From Burkholderiales bacterium (GTDB taxonomy: Bacteria > Pseudomonadota > Gammaproteobacteria > Burkholderiales > Burkholderiaceae), in the NCBI GenBank assembly GCA_947372535.1, contig CANBUA010000005.1, forward strand, positions 1-39,841: DNA of 39,841 bases, written 5' to 3'. The notes beneath the pieces were generated by a model. The model was given only the letters and a program-made list of their open reading frames with translations, did not search any database and was not told the DNA's origin. Made by a program: the position numbers and the translations under genes. How positions within the stretch are numbered: position 1 is the stretch's first letter; each line of letters begins with the position of its first letter. Shown in pieces: positions 25,525 to 34,228 of the stretch.

Positions 25525-26430
25525 TTACACGATCCGCTCAAGCACCCGCAGTGAAAAATCCACGGCCTTGACGTCTTTGGTGAGCTTGCCGATGGAGATG
25601 CGGTCCACCCCCGTGGTGGCGATGCCACGCAACTGATCCAGCGTCACGCCGCCGGAGGCCTCCAGCAGCGCTTGGCCGCCCGTGACTTGCTCGTTGATGG
25701 CCACGGCCTCGCGCATCAGGGCCTCGTCGAAGTTGTCCAGCAAGATGCTGACGGCACCGGCGGCCAGGGCCTCGCGTAGTTGGTCCAGCGTTTCCACCTC
25801 GATCTGGATGCCGATCTCGAACCCTTGGGGCGCGGCCTGCTCGGCCACGAGCTTCTGCGCGCGCTGCAAAGCGGCCGTCACGCTGCCAGCTGAGGCGATG
25901 TGGTTTTCCTTGATGAGGATGCCGTCGTACAAAGCCAGGCGCTGGTTGGCGCCGCCACCGACACGCACGGCGTATTTTTGCGCCAGGCGCAGGCCGGGCA
26001 TGGTCTTGCGCGTGTCCAGCACCACGCAACCGCGCGGATTGGGCGAGGCGCCTTCGATGGCCTGCATGTGCTGGCGCGTCAAGGTGGCCACGGCCGACAA
26101 TGTTTGCAGGAAGTTCAGTCCGGGGCGCTCTGCTGTGAGCAGGGCACGTGCATCGGCCTCGATGGCGCAGACCTCGGAGCCAGGCGTCATCAGGCCACCT
26201 TCGTCATACGCCCAATGCAGTTGCGCGCTGGCATCTAATCCCAGCAAGCAGCCTTCGAACCAGTCGCGGCCGCAGAGCACCGCCTCTTCGCGGACGATCA
26301 GGCGGGCCTTGACGCGTTGGCCAGGTGCCACCAGGGATGCCGTCCAGTCGCACACGCCCACGTCTTCGAACAGGGCATCGCGGATGTTGCGCTCGCGGGC
26401 TTCGTGCAGGGTTTCGTTGTGGTCGAACAT
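25525..26430 (-). CDS. nadC: Nicotinate-nucleotide diphosphorylase (quinolinate phosphoribosyltransferase)
   Basis: A 301-residue enzyme converting quinolinate and PRPP to nicotinate mononucleotide. Canonical motifs include ERPGLNFLQTLSAVAT, LDTRKTMPGLRLAQKYAV, GGGANQRLALYDGILIKENH, and the C-terminal IEVETLDQL, LLDNF and ASGGVTLDQLRGIATTGVD. ATG 26430 gives the expected start. nadA stops 23 bases upstream, so nadA-nadC are expressed together and sequentially supply and use quinolinate. Length is normal. Confidence 0.96.
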   Translation of the reverse strand: MFDHNETLHEARERNIRDALFEDVGVCDWTASLVAPGQRVKARLIVREEAVLCGRDWFEGCLLGLDASAQLHWAYDEGGLMTPGSEVCAIEADARALLTAERPGLNFLQTLSAVATLTRQHMQAIEGASPNPRGCVVLDTRKTMPGLRLAQKYAVRVGGGANQRLALYDGILIKENHIASAGSVTAALQRAQKLVAEQAAPQGFEIGIQIEVETLDQLREALAAGAVSILLDNFDEALMREAVAINEQVTGGQALLEASGGVTLDQLRGIATTGVDRISIGKLTKDVKAVDFSLRVLERIV

Positions 26431-26453
26431 GAAAGTCAGGACGGGAGAAAAAA

Positions 26454-27569
26454 TCAGGCAGCGCCCACGTTGGGCACGAAGCCCTGGGCGGGCTTGGCAA
26501 TGGCGGCTGGGTGGTGCGCCACGAAGTCCAGCATGCGATCGATGCAGCCATGGGCTTTGACGCGGATGGCCTCATCGACCAGGATCTCGCCCGTGCCGTG
26601 TTCCAGGCAGGACAGCACGCCTTGCAGCGCGTTCATGGCCATCCATGGGCAATGCGCGCAGCTTTTGCAGGTGGCGCTGTTGCCGGCGGTCGGTGCTTCG
26701 ATCAGCAGCTTGTGCGGCGCCAGTTGGCGCATGCGGTGCAGGATGCCGTTGTCGGTGGCCACGATGAAAGTGGTCGCGTCCATCTCGGTCACGGCGCGCA
26801 GCAGCTGCGAGGTCGAGCCCACCACATCGGCCAGGGCGACCACGCTTTCGGGCGATTCTGGGTGCACCAGCACCTTGGCGCCGGGGTGTTCCTGACGCAG
26901 CAGGTCGAGCTCCAAACCTTTGAACTCGTCGTGCACGATGCAGGCACCGTTCCACATCAGCATGTCCGCGCCGGTTTGCTGCTGGATGTAGCGGCCCAGG
27001 TGGCGGTCAGGCGCCCACAGGATTTTCTCGCCCTGGGCATGCAGGTGGCTGACGATGGCCAGTGCGCAGGAGCTGGTGACCATCCAGTCGGCACGGGCCT
27101 TCACGGCGGCGCTGGTGTTGGCGTAAACCACCACCTTGCGGTCCGGGTGGGCATCGCAAAACTTGACGAAATCCTCGGCCTCGCAGCCCAGGTCCAGCGA
27201 GCAGGTGGCGTCCAGGTCGGGCATGAGTACGCGTTTGTCGGGGCTCAGGATCTTGGCCGATTCGCCCATGAACTTCACGCCGGCCACGATCACGGTCTGC
27301 GCTGGGTGGTCGCGGCCAAAGCGCGCCATCTCCAGCGAGTCGGACACGCAGCCGCCGGTTTCCATGGCCAGGTCCTGCAAATCACCATCGACGTAGTAGT
27401 GGGCGATCAGCACAGCGTTCTGCGCCTTGAGCTGCGCCTTGATGCGGGCTTTCACCTGGGCGCGTTCATCCGGCGGCAAAGCCGCGGGCACCTTGGCCCA
27501 GGCATGGGCGGTGCAGCTGGCGCCGGAGGCGTCCTGGCGGGTGTAATCAAAAACAACGCTGGAAGACAT
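26454..27569 (-). CDS. nadA: Quinolinate synthase
   Basis: A 371-residue [4Fe-4S] enzyme condensing iminoaspartate with dihydroxyacetone phosphate to quinolinate. The three cluster-ligand regions are visible: [19 protein letters not shown] and [38 protein letters not shown] and VHPESP are also canonical. ATG 27569 starts MSSSVVFDY; an in-frame TTG three codons upstream is less likely. It begins 25 bases after the PAP2 phosphatase stop, so it may be read from the envelope-glycolipid operon upstream as well as from its own promoter. Confidence 0.96.
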   Translation of the reverse strand: MSSSVVFDYTRQDASGASCTAHAWAKVPAALPPDERAQVKARIKAQLKAQNAVLIAHYYVDGDLQDLAMETGGCVSDSLEMARFGRDHPAQTVIVAGVKFMGESAKILSPDKRVLMPDLDATCSLDLGCEAEDFVKFCDAHPDRKVVVYANTSAAVKARADWMVTSSCALAIVSHLHAQGEKILWAPDRHLGRYIQQQTGADMLMWNGACIVHDEFKGLELDLLRQEHPGAKVLVHPESPESVVALADVVGSTSQLLRAVTEMDATTFIVATDNGILHRMRQLAPHKLLIEAPTAGNSATCKSCAHCPWMAMNALQGVLSCLEHGTGEILVDEAIRVKAHGCIDRMLDFVAHHPAAIAKPAQGFVPNVGAA

Positions 27570-27594
27570 GTGGGGCAAGAGAAGCGAAGAAGGT

Positions 27595-28401
27595 TCAGCG
27601 CAAGGCTCGGCGCGGGCCGATCCTGTCAGGATGATGCGGTGGCAGCTTGCTCAGGTCGTATCGCCTGAAGCCATAGGCTACCAGTTCGCACGTCAACCAT
27701 ACCGTGTAGAAGGAGAACACCACGTCGCTGATGTAGTGTCCACCTTGCATGATGCGGCCCAGGCCCACTACGCTGCCCGTGAACAGGCCCGCGAAGAACC
27801 AGCGGCGGCGCCACACCGGGCTGGCACACAGCCCCAAGGCCATCAGGCTGAAGCCCACGGCGGCATGCCCACTCGTGAAGCTCTTGTGGTGCACTGGGTC
27901 GGTGCCCATCTCGAAGACCGTGTGGAAAGGTTCTGTGCCGCCAAACTCCACGGTTTGTACGGGCCGAGGGCGGCCCACATGGCCCTTGAATGCCACCTCG
28001 ACCAGCAGGCCGGAACTGATGCCACCCACCAACAGCAAGGCGATGGCCGTGCGGCGCCAGGTCGTGCCGATCAAGGCTTGCAGGTCGACCTCACGGGGGC
28101 CGGTTTTGCCTTGCGCCCATCGGATCAACCAGGGCGAGACCACGAGGAACAGCGCCGCCAGAACAAGCATGCCGCGCCCGATGCTGGGGGTGTAGAGGTA
28201 AGAGAACTGGATCCAGTGGGCCTGCGCCGCAAAAAATCCCTCGCCGGCTCGCCAGTAGCGCGCCGACACCCACAAATCCACGGCCGGCACTTTGGAAAAC
28301 ACGGCCATGCTCAAGAACAAACCCGCCCAAACCAGGCGGGTGTCACGCATGGGGGCTTCGACGGGCGCGGGCTCGTCGAAGTCTGGGGGCAGGGTGCTCA
28401 C
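27595..28401 (-). CDS. PAP2-family membrane phosphatase
   Basis: A 268-residue protein with about six membrane helices and the three PAP2 phosphatase motifs: KGHVGRPRP (KxxxxxxRP), FTSGH (the PSGH motif with T for P) and [12 protein letters not shown] (RxxxxxHxxxD). Such enzymes dephosphorylate undecaprenyl pyrophosphate, lipid A or phosphatidylglycerophosphate on the outer face of the inner membrane. The GTG start at 28401 overlaps the stop of the ArnT-like glycosyltransferase as GTGA, so the two are translationally coupled; this suggests that it removes phosphate from lipid A before, or from the carrier lipid after, sugar transfer. Substrate is inferred only from context. Confidence 0.9.
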   Translation of the reverse strand: MSTLPPDFDEPAPVEAPMRDTRLVWAGLFLSMAVFSKVPAVDLWVSARYWRAGEGFFAAQAHWIQFSYLYTPSIGRGMLVLAALFLVVSPWLIRWAQGKTGPREVDLQALIGTTWRRTAIALLLVGGISSGLLVEVAFKGHVGRPRPVQTVEFGGTEPFHTVFEMGTDPVHHKSFTSGHAAVGFSLMALGLCASPVWRRRWFFAGLFTGSVVGLGRIMQGGHYISDVVFSFYTVWLTCELVAYGFRRYDLSKLPPHHPDRIGPRRALR

Positions 28402-30185
28402 GGCTTTTTCTGTTCGGTGAAGGGCGTGTCTTCCGTGCGGGTGCCCGCGGTGCCGCTCTGCTCTTTGTAGGTGGCGTTGTCGTAGCCCACAAAGCCACGC
28501 GCCAGCACCAGCTTCAAATGGATCTGTCGATCAATGCCGACTTGCACGGTGCTCTGGGCTACATCACGCGTCCAGGCAAAACGCGCCAGGATGGCACTGA
28601 CATTGGTGCTGTCATCACTCAAGACCAGCACGTCCTGCCCCACGGTGTTAGGCATGCTGTGCTGCAACTGGTAGTGGTCCTGCTTGAGGCCCAGCGGGTT
28701 CCAGGCCATGACATGAAAGCCTGTGTGCTTGCGCCATTCATAGGAGGCCTGGGCCAGCAGCAAGCGCTTGTCTGCCACCACCGGGAGCCCCTTGAGCCGC
28801 GGATCATCCAGTGAGGCATCGAGTTGCTCGAAGGCCGCATGCCAGCCGCGCATGCGCACCAGCACGTCGAATTTGGGGGGCAACTTGTCGCCCAGGAAGT
28901 CGTGGGCATGCACCACGGCGCCAGTCAACAGCACGTTGCTGATCAAGGTGATCCACAGCCACTGGTTGGGGCGGATGTTGGCCAGCGGCACCAAGGGCGG
29001 GCTCAGGCGAGAGGCCACCAGCAGCACCAAGCCGATCATGGCCGGGGCGGCCCAGTTCAAGTGCGCATCGGCCAGCACGGCCTGGATCGTGGCCAACACG
29101 AGCAGCGGCACGCTCAGTGCCACCAGGTAACGGTAGGAGGTGACCGAGGCCAGGTAGTAGGCGGACGAGCGTGTTGCTTTGGTCTTGGGGACGGCTTCGC
29201 TGGGCAAGATGCTGGCCTGCTGGCTGTTGGAGGCCCATTGGCTGGGTGGCATCATCTGGCTGGACGCGGCCCATTGGCTGGCGCCCGCGACTTCCACCGG
29301 CGCAGGCGGGCCTTTGCGATGGAGCCAAACGCTGGCGATCACCGCGACGGGCCCGAGCATCAACAACTGGCCAATCAGGAAGGTCAGGGCCGAGACAATG
29401 CCCCCATCACGTGACGATCGCGTGGTGATCTCGGCGGTGTGGATCAGGGTTGGAAAGCCCATCTTGGCGTTCCACATGATGTTGGGGCTGATCACCACGA
29501 GCGCAGCAGCCAGGGCCAACCAGGGGCCGGCTCGCAAGATGCCGCGCTTGGGGCCTTGCACGCCCCACAAGGTCCAGATGGCCGTGATGGCAAAAGCGGC
29601 CATCGTGTACTTGCTCATCAAACCCAGGCCGCACAGTGCGCCGCAAATCAGCCACAGGCCGACTCGGTTGGTGACCTGGGCGCGCCACAGGGCCCAGGAG
29701 GCCAGGGTCCAGCACAGCAGCAAGGGCGCATCCGAACTGGCAAACATGCCCAGCATGCCGGTCATGGGCGCGGTCAGGAAGACCGCACCGGCCACGACGC
29801 CAGTGCGCACGCCGCTGGAGGTGGGCCACAAGGCCCGCGACAGCCCAACCATCGCGATGGCCGTCCCCGTGTAACAAAGCATGCTCATGATCTTCACGCC
29901 GATGATGCCGTCGCCAAAGACCAGGGTGCCCAGCTTGATCAGCAGCGCGATCATGGGTGGCTTGGAGTAATAGCCCCACTGAAGTTGCTGCGACCAGTCC
30001 CAGTACTGCGCTTCATCGAAGAAGAGCGAGATCCCGCTGTAATGCACGACACCCAAGCGGTAGATCAGCAGCACCACGGCCAATGCCAGCAGCAAAGAGG
30101 TGCGGCGGCCCCACAGGCGAGGCCAACGGTGCACGGTGCGTGGTGTAGCCACGGTGGGTGTCACGGAGTCAGTGGTGGTGTTCAT
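28398..30185 (-). CDS. GT39/ArnT-like membrane glycosyltransferase
   Basis: A 595-residue integral membrane protein with about 11-12 hydrophobic helices in the first 420 residues and a soluble C-terminal domain. The first periplasmic loop has FFDEAQYWDWSQ and GYYSKPPMIALLI, the DE motif of the ArnT/PMT (GT39/GT83) clan that transfers a sugar from undecaprenyl phosphate to an acceptor on the periplasmic side; FASSDAPLLLCW and LGLMSKYTM are further conserved segments. A Q/S/W-rich loop with two SQWA units (about residues 295-345) interrupts the middle and is probably disordered. ATG 30185 overlaps the GT2 stop as ATGA. With the GT2 upstream as donor synthase, it likely decorates lipid A, a glycan or protein. 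Confidence 0.88.
   Translation of the reverse strand: MNTTTDSVTPTVATPRTVHRWPRLWGRRTSLLLALAVVLLIYRLGVVHYSGISLFFDEAQYWDWSQQLQWGYYSKPPMIALLIKLGTLVFGDGIIGVKIMSMLCYTGTAIAMVGLSRALWPTSSGVRTGVVAGAVFLTAPMTGMLGMFASSDAPLLLCWTLASWALWRAQVTNRVGLWLICGALCGLGLMSKYTMAAFAITAIWTLWGVQGPKRGILRAGPWLALAAALVVISPNIMWNAKMGFPTLIHTAEITTRSSRDGGIVSALTFLIGQLLMLGPVAVIASVWLHRKGPPAPVEVAGASQWAASSQMMPPSQWASNSQQASILPSEAVPKTKATRSSAYYLASVTSYRYLVALSVPLLVLATIQAVLADAHLNWAAPAMIGLVLLVASRLSPPLVPLANIRPNQWLWITLISNVLLTGAVVHAHDFLGDKLPPKFDVLVRMRGWHAAFEQLDASLDDPRLKGLPVVADKRLLLAQASYEWRKHTGFHVMAWNPLGLKQDHYQLQHSMPNTVGQDVLVLSDDSTNVSAILARFAWTRDVAQSTVQVGIDRQIHLKLVLARGFVGYDNATYKEQSGTAGTRTEDTPFTEQKKP
29232..29281. repeat. 14-bp direct repeat, 36-bp period, inside the GT39 gene
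   Basis: GGCCCATTGGCTGG occurs at 29232-29245 and 29268-29281. The 36-base offset equals 12 codons, so it encodes a repeated SQWA-containing unit in the interhelix loop. Likely a small in-frame duplication. Confidence 0.7.
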
Positions 30186-31237
30186 GGTGCGGGAGCTTGG
30201 GTAAGGCTGCCATGAGCCAGGTGCCAACCCTGGGCCTGGTCCATGGGCGCGACGTGGGTCGTATGGTACGGGGCGGCATCACCCCGTTCGTAGTAGATGC
30301 GGATCAGCAACTCGGCCAGCACGCCGGTGGTCAGGAACTGCAGGCCACCGAGCACGCAGAAAAAGCCCAGCCAGAGCAAAGGCCGTCCGCCGATGGATTC
30401 GCCCAAGAGTTTGAGCACGCCCAGGTAGCTCAGGATGAGCGTGCCGAGCAAGCCCACGCCCAGGCCGACGCCGCCAAAGAAGTGACCGGGCCGGCCCGCA
30501 AAGCGCAGGAAGAAGTTGACGGCCAGGAGGTCCAGCACCACGCGCAAGGTGCGAGAGATGCCGTACTTGGATTCACCGCGCGTGCGGGCATGGTGCGTCA
30601 CGGGCAACTCGGCCATGCGGGCGGGCGAGGTCACGGTGGCCATCCAGGCCGGTATGAATCGGTGCATCTCGCCATAGAGCTTGACGCGCTTGAGCACACT
30701 GGCACGGTAAGCCTTGAGGCTGCAACCCAAATCCTGGAACTGCAAGCCCGTGATGCTGCGGATCAAACGGTTGGCGATTTTTGACGGGATCTTGCGCAGC
30801 ACCATGCCGTCCTGACGGTTCTGGCGCCAGCCGGCCACCAGGTCCAGGTCCTTGGCGATCAGGTAATCGACCATCGCGGGGATGTCCTTGGGGTCGTTCT
30901 GCAAATCGCCATCCAGGGTGACGATCACGTCGCCACGCGAAGCATCGATGCCGGCCTGCATGGCGGCGGTCTGACGGAAGTTGCGCCACAGGTGGATGGG
31001 ACGCACGTGGGGCCCGCGCAGTTTGGCCTGTTCATCCAGCGCCTGCTGGGTGCCATCGCGGCTGCCATCGTTGACGAGGATCAGCTCCCAGGCCTGGGCA
31101 TAGTCCTTCAAGGCCTCATGCACGGCGGTCACGAAGGGCTCGACGTTGTCGACCTCGTTGTACATGGGCACCACGATCGAGAGGCGATGGGTCTGGTCGG
31201 CAGAGGAAGCTATGGTGGCCATGGGCGCAACAGTCAT
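30182..31237 (-). CDS. GT2 polyprenyl-phosphate glycosyltransferase (ArnC/GtrB/DPM1-like)
   Basis: A 351-residue protein. The GT-A domain (about residues 18-235) has LSIVVPMYNEVDNVEPFV, VNDGSRDGT, the DLQNDP region with the metal-binding DGDLQNDP, and RNFRQTAAMQAGIDA. Two or three C-terminal membrane helices follow, beginning near FFLRFAGRPGHFFGG. This is the architecture of ArnC, GtrB and dolichyl-phosphate mannose synthases, which charge undecaprenyl phosphate with a sugar on the cytoplasmic face. ATG 31237 (MTVAPMATIA) or 31222 are possible and neither has a clear ribosome site. It lies 34 bases after the flippase-like gene and overlaps the ArnT-like gene by ATGA. Confidence 0.9.
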   Translation of the reverse strand: MTVAPMATIASSADQTHRLSIVVPMYNEVDNVEPFVTAVHEALKDYAQAWELILVNDGSRDGTQQALDEQAKLRGPHVRPIHLWRNFRQTAAMQAGIDASRGDVIVTLDGDLQNDPKDIPAMVDYLIAKDLDLVAGWRQNRQDGMVLRKIPSKIANRLIRSITGLQFQDLGCSLKAYRASVLKRVKLYGEMHRFIPAWMATVTSPARMAELPVTHHARTRGESKYGISRTLRVVLDLLAVNFFLRFAGRPGHFFGGVGLGVGLLGTLILSYLGVLKLLGESIGGRPLLWLGFFCVLGGLQFLTTGVLAELLIRIYYERGDAAPYHTTHVAPMDQAQGWHLAHGSLTQAPAP

Positions 31238-31271
31238 GAAGGGGGTTTTTAACCGATTCGCGGGGTTGACG

Positions 31272-32264
31272 TCAGTCGGGAAGATGCGGGGTGGACCACG
31301 AAGGCGTGATCCAGGCCACCAGCCCGGCGGTGACGGCACACAGCAGGAAACAGAGGTGCAAGGCGAGGGCGGCCGGCACGATGGCCGATGCCGCCCCTGA
31401 GGAGGCGCCCGTGTGCAGGGCGTAGGCGGCCCACACACCGGCTTCGTAAGTGCCAAAGCCCGCAGGTCCCTGGATGGGCACCACGGCCGCCAGCTCACCA
31501 CCCAGCGCACCCGCCCAGCCGTCGCGCCACGGGTGTTGCGTCAATGCTGCGAGCAGGCAGGCGCCAGCGGCCAGTTTGGTCGTCCAGTTGGCCCAGGTCA
31601 GCGCCCACGCCGACCAGCGGTGGTGGTGCGGATCGAGCAAGGCCTTGTGGAATTTGTCAATCAGGCGCGCCCAGCCGGGCCCCACTGCACCCGCGTTGGC
31701 CGCGGGCAGCCGCCCATGCAGCCAGTTGAGCAGCCAGATGCCACCGTGCCAGCCGGTCACGAGCAAGGCCAGTCCAGCCGCTCGCAGCCCGTCATGCAAG
31801 CCAGGCCACATCAACAGGCCCAAGGCCAGCAGCACGGCCAGGTCCTGCAAGCGCATCCAGAGCAGGCTGGCCACGCTGGCATCCAGCGGCATGTTCAGGT
31901 GTTTGGCGGCCAGCCATGGAAAGCTCAACTCGCCCGCGCGCATCGGCAGCAGGTTCACGGCGGCGTTGTGCATCAGAATCACGCGCAGGGCATCCAGGCG
32001 CAGACCGGCCCAGCGCTTGCCGCCAGTGCGCTCATCCAAACCCAAGACGATTTGCAAGCGCGCGGCTCGCCAGCCATAGCTCAGCGCCAAGCCTGCGCAG
32101 GTCAAGGCCCATGCAGCCGGGGATGCGCTGCCCAGCATCTGGCCCAGGCTTTGCAACGGCACCTGGTGCAGCAACCAGGCCAGCAAGCCCAGCCCGGTCA
32201 GCCACACAAGCGCCAGCCTCCACCAGGGGCGGGGTGCGATGGGCTGGGGCAGAGGCTCTCTCAT
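31272..32264 (-). CDS. Lysylphosphatidylglycerol-synthase-like membrane protein (YbhN/LPG_synthase_TM family)
   Basis: A 330-residue protein with about eight hydrophobic helices and none of the soluble aminoacyltransferase domain of MprF. MHNAAVNLLPMRAGELSFPW matches the conserved N-LLPxRxGE motif of the LPG_synthase_TM/UPF0104 family, and VVPIQGPAGFGTYEAGVW matches its later PxxxGGxGxxEG-type motif. Family members are implicated in lipid or isoprenoid-linked sugar translocation and appear with glycosyltransferases. It is the first gene of the glycosyltransferase run, so a flippase role is attractive but unproven. ATG 32264 (MREPLPQP) is used; the frame stays open upstream, but that part is antisense to the start of rraA. 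Confidence 0.85.
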   Translation of the reverse strand: MREPLPQPIAPRPWWRLALVWLTGLGLLAWLLHQVPLQSLGQMLGSASPAAWALTCAGLALSYGWRAARLQIVLGLDERTGGKRWAGLRLDALRVILMHNAAVNLLPMRAGELSFPWLAAKHLNMPLDASVASLLWMRLQDLAVLLALGLLMWPGLHDGLRAAGLALLVTGWHGGIWLLNWLHGRLPAANAGAVGPGWARLIDKFHKALLDPHHHRWSAWALTWANWTTKLAAGACLLAALTQHPWRDGWAGALGGELAAVVPIQGPAGFGTYEAGVWAAYALHTGASSGAASAIVPAALALHLCFLLCAVTAGLVAWITPSWSTPHLPD

Positions 32265-32379
32265 GCGGGGTGTGGGGCGCGTCAAGCCCGGGATTGTCGT
32301 CGATTCGGCTGAAGGTTCCGGCTCGGGGGTCCAGTGAGGCGCACTCGGGTCAAAATACGCCCAGAAAGGACTTTCCCAT

Positions 32380-32871
32380 ATGAATGATTTCGTCACCTGC
32401 GACCTGTGCGATGCGCACAAGAACGACACCGATGGCGCCTTCCGCGTGCTGCCGCCCGTGTTCAGGGATTTCGGCAAACGCCTCAAATTCGCCGGCCCCG
32501 TGAGCACGGTCAAGTGTTTCGAGGACAACTCGCTGGTCAAGGCCGCGGTCGATTCACCTGGCCAGGGCCGCGTCCTGGTGGTCGATGGCGGTGCTTCTTT
32601 GCGCCGTGCCCTGGTGGGCGGCAACCTGGGCAAAGCAGCGGCCAAAAACGGTTGGGCTGGCGTGATCGTCGATGGTTGCGTGCGCGATGTGGCCGAGTTG
32701 GCTGAATGCGAGGTGGGCATCCGGGCCCTGGCGTCCATGCCCTTGCCGACTGAGAAGCGCAACGAAGGCCAGAAGGACGTGGCGGTGCAGATCCAGGGCG
32801 TCTGGGTGCGCCCGGGCGATTGGCTCTATGCCGATGAGGATGGCATCGTGGTGATGGCCGAGCCTGCCTGA
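32380..32871 (+). CDS. rraA: RraA-family protein (RNase E inhibitor-like / HMG aldolase)
   Basis: A 163-residue protein. TCDLCDA at the N-terminus, [20 protein letters not shown] and [15 protein letters not shown] are signatures of the RraA / class II 4-hydroxy-4-methyl-2-oxoglutarate aldolase family. In E. coli RraA binds RNase E and lowers mRNA turnover; most relatives that retain GGNLG and the DGxxRD metal site are aldolase/oxaloacetate decarboxylase enzymes, so both roles are possible. ATG 32380 has AAGGA nine bases upstream. It is divergent from the glycosyltransferase operon and converges on serB with 16 bases between stops. Confidence 0.92.
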   Translation: MNDFVTCDLCDAHKNDTDGAFRVLPPVFRDFGKRLKFAGPVSTVKCFEDNSLVKAAVDSPGQGRVLVVDGGASLRRALVGGNLGKAAAKNGWAGVIVDGCVRDVAELAECEVGIRALASMPLPTEKRNEGQKDVAVQIQGVWVRPGDWLYADEDGIVVMAEPA

Positions 32872-32887
32872 ACGCTGGCCCGCCGCG

Positions 32888-33592
32888 TCAGTTCAGGACT
32901 TCGAGCAGGCGGTCCAGGCCGCCTTCGTTGATGGCGACCATCGCCTGCTCGCGCACCTTGGGCTTGGCGTGGTAGGCCACGCTCAGGCCCGCTACACCCA
33001 TCATCGGCAGGTCATTGGCGCCATCGCCTACCGCGATGGATTTGAGCGGATCGCAGCCGATGCGGCGGCACAGGGCCAGCAGGTGCTGCTTCTTGGCCTC
33101 GCCATCGACGATGTCGCCCAGCACCTGGCCCGTCAGCACACCACCTTCGACCTCCAGCACGTTCGAGTGCGCCTCGTGCATGCCCAGCCGCTCTCTGACG
33201 CGGTCGGCAAAAAAGGTGAAGCCGCCCGAGACCAGCAAGGTCTGCAGGCCGGCTGTTTTGGCTGCGTCGATCAGTTCGTGTGCACCGGGGTTGATCAGTA
33301 AGCGCTGCTCGAAGACCTGCTGCAAGGCCTGCGCGGGCACGCCCTTGAGCAAGGCCACGCGTCGGCGCAGGCTGTCCTTGAAGTCGGTGATCTCGCCACG
33401 CATGGCCGCTTCGGTGATGGCGGCCACTTCAGCCTTTTTCCCAACTGCATCGGCGATCTCGTCGATGCATTCGATGTTGATCAGCGTGGAGTCCATGTCG
33501 AAGGCGATCGCCTTGAACCAGGCCAGCCCCATGGGTGGCGTGAAACGCTGGATGACCAGCCCGGGGGCGAATTCTTGGGCAGCAGAAGACAT
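32888..33592 (-). CDS. serB: Phosphoserine phosphatase
   Basis: A 234-residue HAD-superfamily enzyme performing the last step of serine synthesis. The catalytic motif is FDMDSTLINIECIDEIA, with DMDST carrying the nucleophilic aspartate; motif II is LVSGGFTFFADR, and motif III with the metal ligands is VGDGANDLPMMGVAGLSVAYHAKP. The protein lacks the N-terminal ACT-like extension of E. coli SerB and so is the short form. ATG 33592 (MSSAAQEF) is chosen over an upstream start in the same frame. It is divergent from a small hypothetical gene. Confidence 0.94.
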   Translation of the reverse strand: MSSAAQEFAPGLVIQRFTPPMGLAWFKAIAFDMDSTLINIECIDEIADAVGKKAEVAAITEAAMRGEITDFKDSLRRRVALLKGVPAQALQQVFEQRLLINPGAHELIDAAKTAGLQTLLVSGGFTFFADRVRERLGMHEAHSNVLEVEGGVLTGQVLGDIVDGEAKKQHLLALCRRIGCDPLKSIAVGDGANDLPMMGVAGLSVAYHAKPKVREQAMVAINEGGLDRLLEVLN

Positions 33593-33705
33593 GGCAGGGC
33601 GCAGGAAAAACAATGGAGGGCAGGCCGCTTGAAGCAACCCAGTTCAAATCCGCTGATTATCCCCGGGGGATTCAACGGCGTCGAACTCTTCGATAAGCTG
33701 GCGCC

Positions 33706-34077
33706 ATGCAGCTGAAATACCTCGATTTCGACCACAGCGAAGACACCGAAGGCGTGGGCACTTTCGAGGCCATGGCCTCCGTGGGGCCCAGCCAGCGCCA
33801 GGCCGTGCGCGCTGAGTTGGCCCAGGTGCTGGCCTGGGCGCATCGCCGCTTTCCCTTGGGCCGTGGCCCCATCGACGAGGGGCGTGACTGGGATGTGGAC
33901 ATGCAAGATGTGACGGAGGTGTCCACGGTGGAGCAATTGGATTACGACTCGCAGCGCGGCGTGTTCACGGTCCACGTCGAGCCGGCCGGCGCGCCGCGTC
34001 ACACAGTGACGCTCTCGCTCACTGGCACGGAGGCCTTTTGCCAGGCATTTCGTGAACAGTTCCTGCGCGAGGCCTGA
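33706..34077 (+). CDS. Small acidic protein, function unknown
   Basis: A 123-residue soluble protein that I do not assign to a named family, although its start (MQLKYLDFDHSEDTEGVGTFEAMASV) resembles hypothetical proteins I associate with Burkholderiales. It is acidic at the N-terminus and has no signal peptide, membrane segment or recognisable catalytic motif. Codon use is like its neighbours. ATG 33706 lacks a ribosome site; GATAAG lies eight bases upstream as a possible -10. It sits between divergent serB and the leucine attenuator. Reality of the gene is likely, given the uninterrupted codon-biased frame and the absence of a better frame on either strand. Confidence 0.65.
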   Translation: MQLKYLDFDHSEDTEGVGTFEAMASVGPSQRQAVRAELAQVLAWAHRRFPLGRGPIDEGRDWDVDMQDVTEVSTVEQLDYDSQRGVFTVHVEPAGAPRHTVTLSLTGTEAFCQAFREQFLREA

Positions 34078-34114
34078 GATTTGAAAGCCGCAGCGGGAAC
34101 ATCCGGTGAAGCAC

Positions 34115-34143
34115 TTGACCCTTTGCCACTCCTGCGGCAAACT
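34115..34143 (+). promoter_or_regulatory. Putative promoter of the leu leader
   Basis: TTGACC (34115-34120), a 17-base spacer and CAAACT (34138-34143). The leader ATG follows seven bases later without a ribosome site, so the leader peptide may be translated from a leaderless transcript. The -10 is weak. Confidence 0.45.
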
Positions 34144-34150
34144 CTTTGCC

Positions 34151-34228
34151 ATGACCTTCTCTCGCGTCCTCAACAAGCTACTAGCGCTAGCCACCTCGGC
34201 TGGCCTGGAGACGCACGCGCTTGATTGA
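34151..34228 (+). CDS. leuL: Leucine-rich leader peptide of the leuA attenuator
   Basis: A 25-codon open frame, too short for usual gene calling. It encodes six leucines, including the cluster KLLALA at codons 9-14, where three of the leucines use CTA, a rare codon in this GC-rich sequence. The clustered rare Leu codons, the position just upstream of leuA and the hairpins that follow make it a transcription-attenuation leader: ribosomes stall at CTA codons when charged Leu-tRNA is scarce. No Shine-Dalgarno precedes the ATG. The peptide itself probably has no function. Confidence 0.78.
   Translation: MTFSRVLNKLLALATSAGLETHALD

Noticed and set aside
26511..27668. 385-codon plus-strand frame opposite nadA
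   Set aside because: NadA cluster cysteines and active-site motifs are on the minus strand; the plus frame lacks any recognisable feature.
32265..32762. Upstream part of the long minus-strand frame of the LPG_synthase_TM gene
   Set aside because: It is antisense to the well-supported rraA gene; membrane-protein character begins only after ATG 32264.
33659..33671. Palindrome ATCCCC-G-GGGGAT as an operator between serB and the 123-residue gene
   Set aside because: Short, simple GC run with no neighbouring regulator; could arise by chance.
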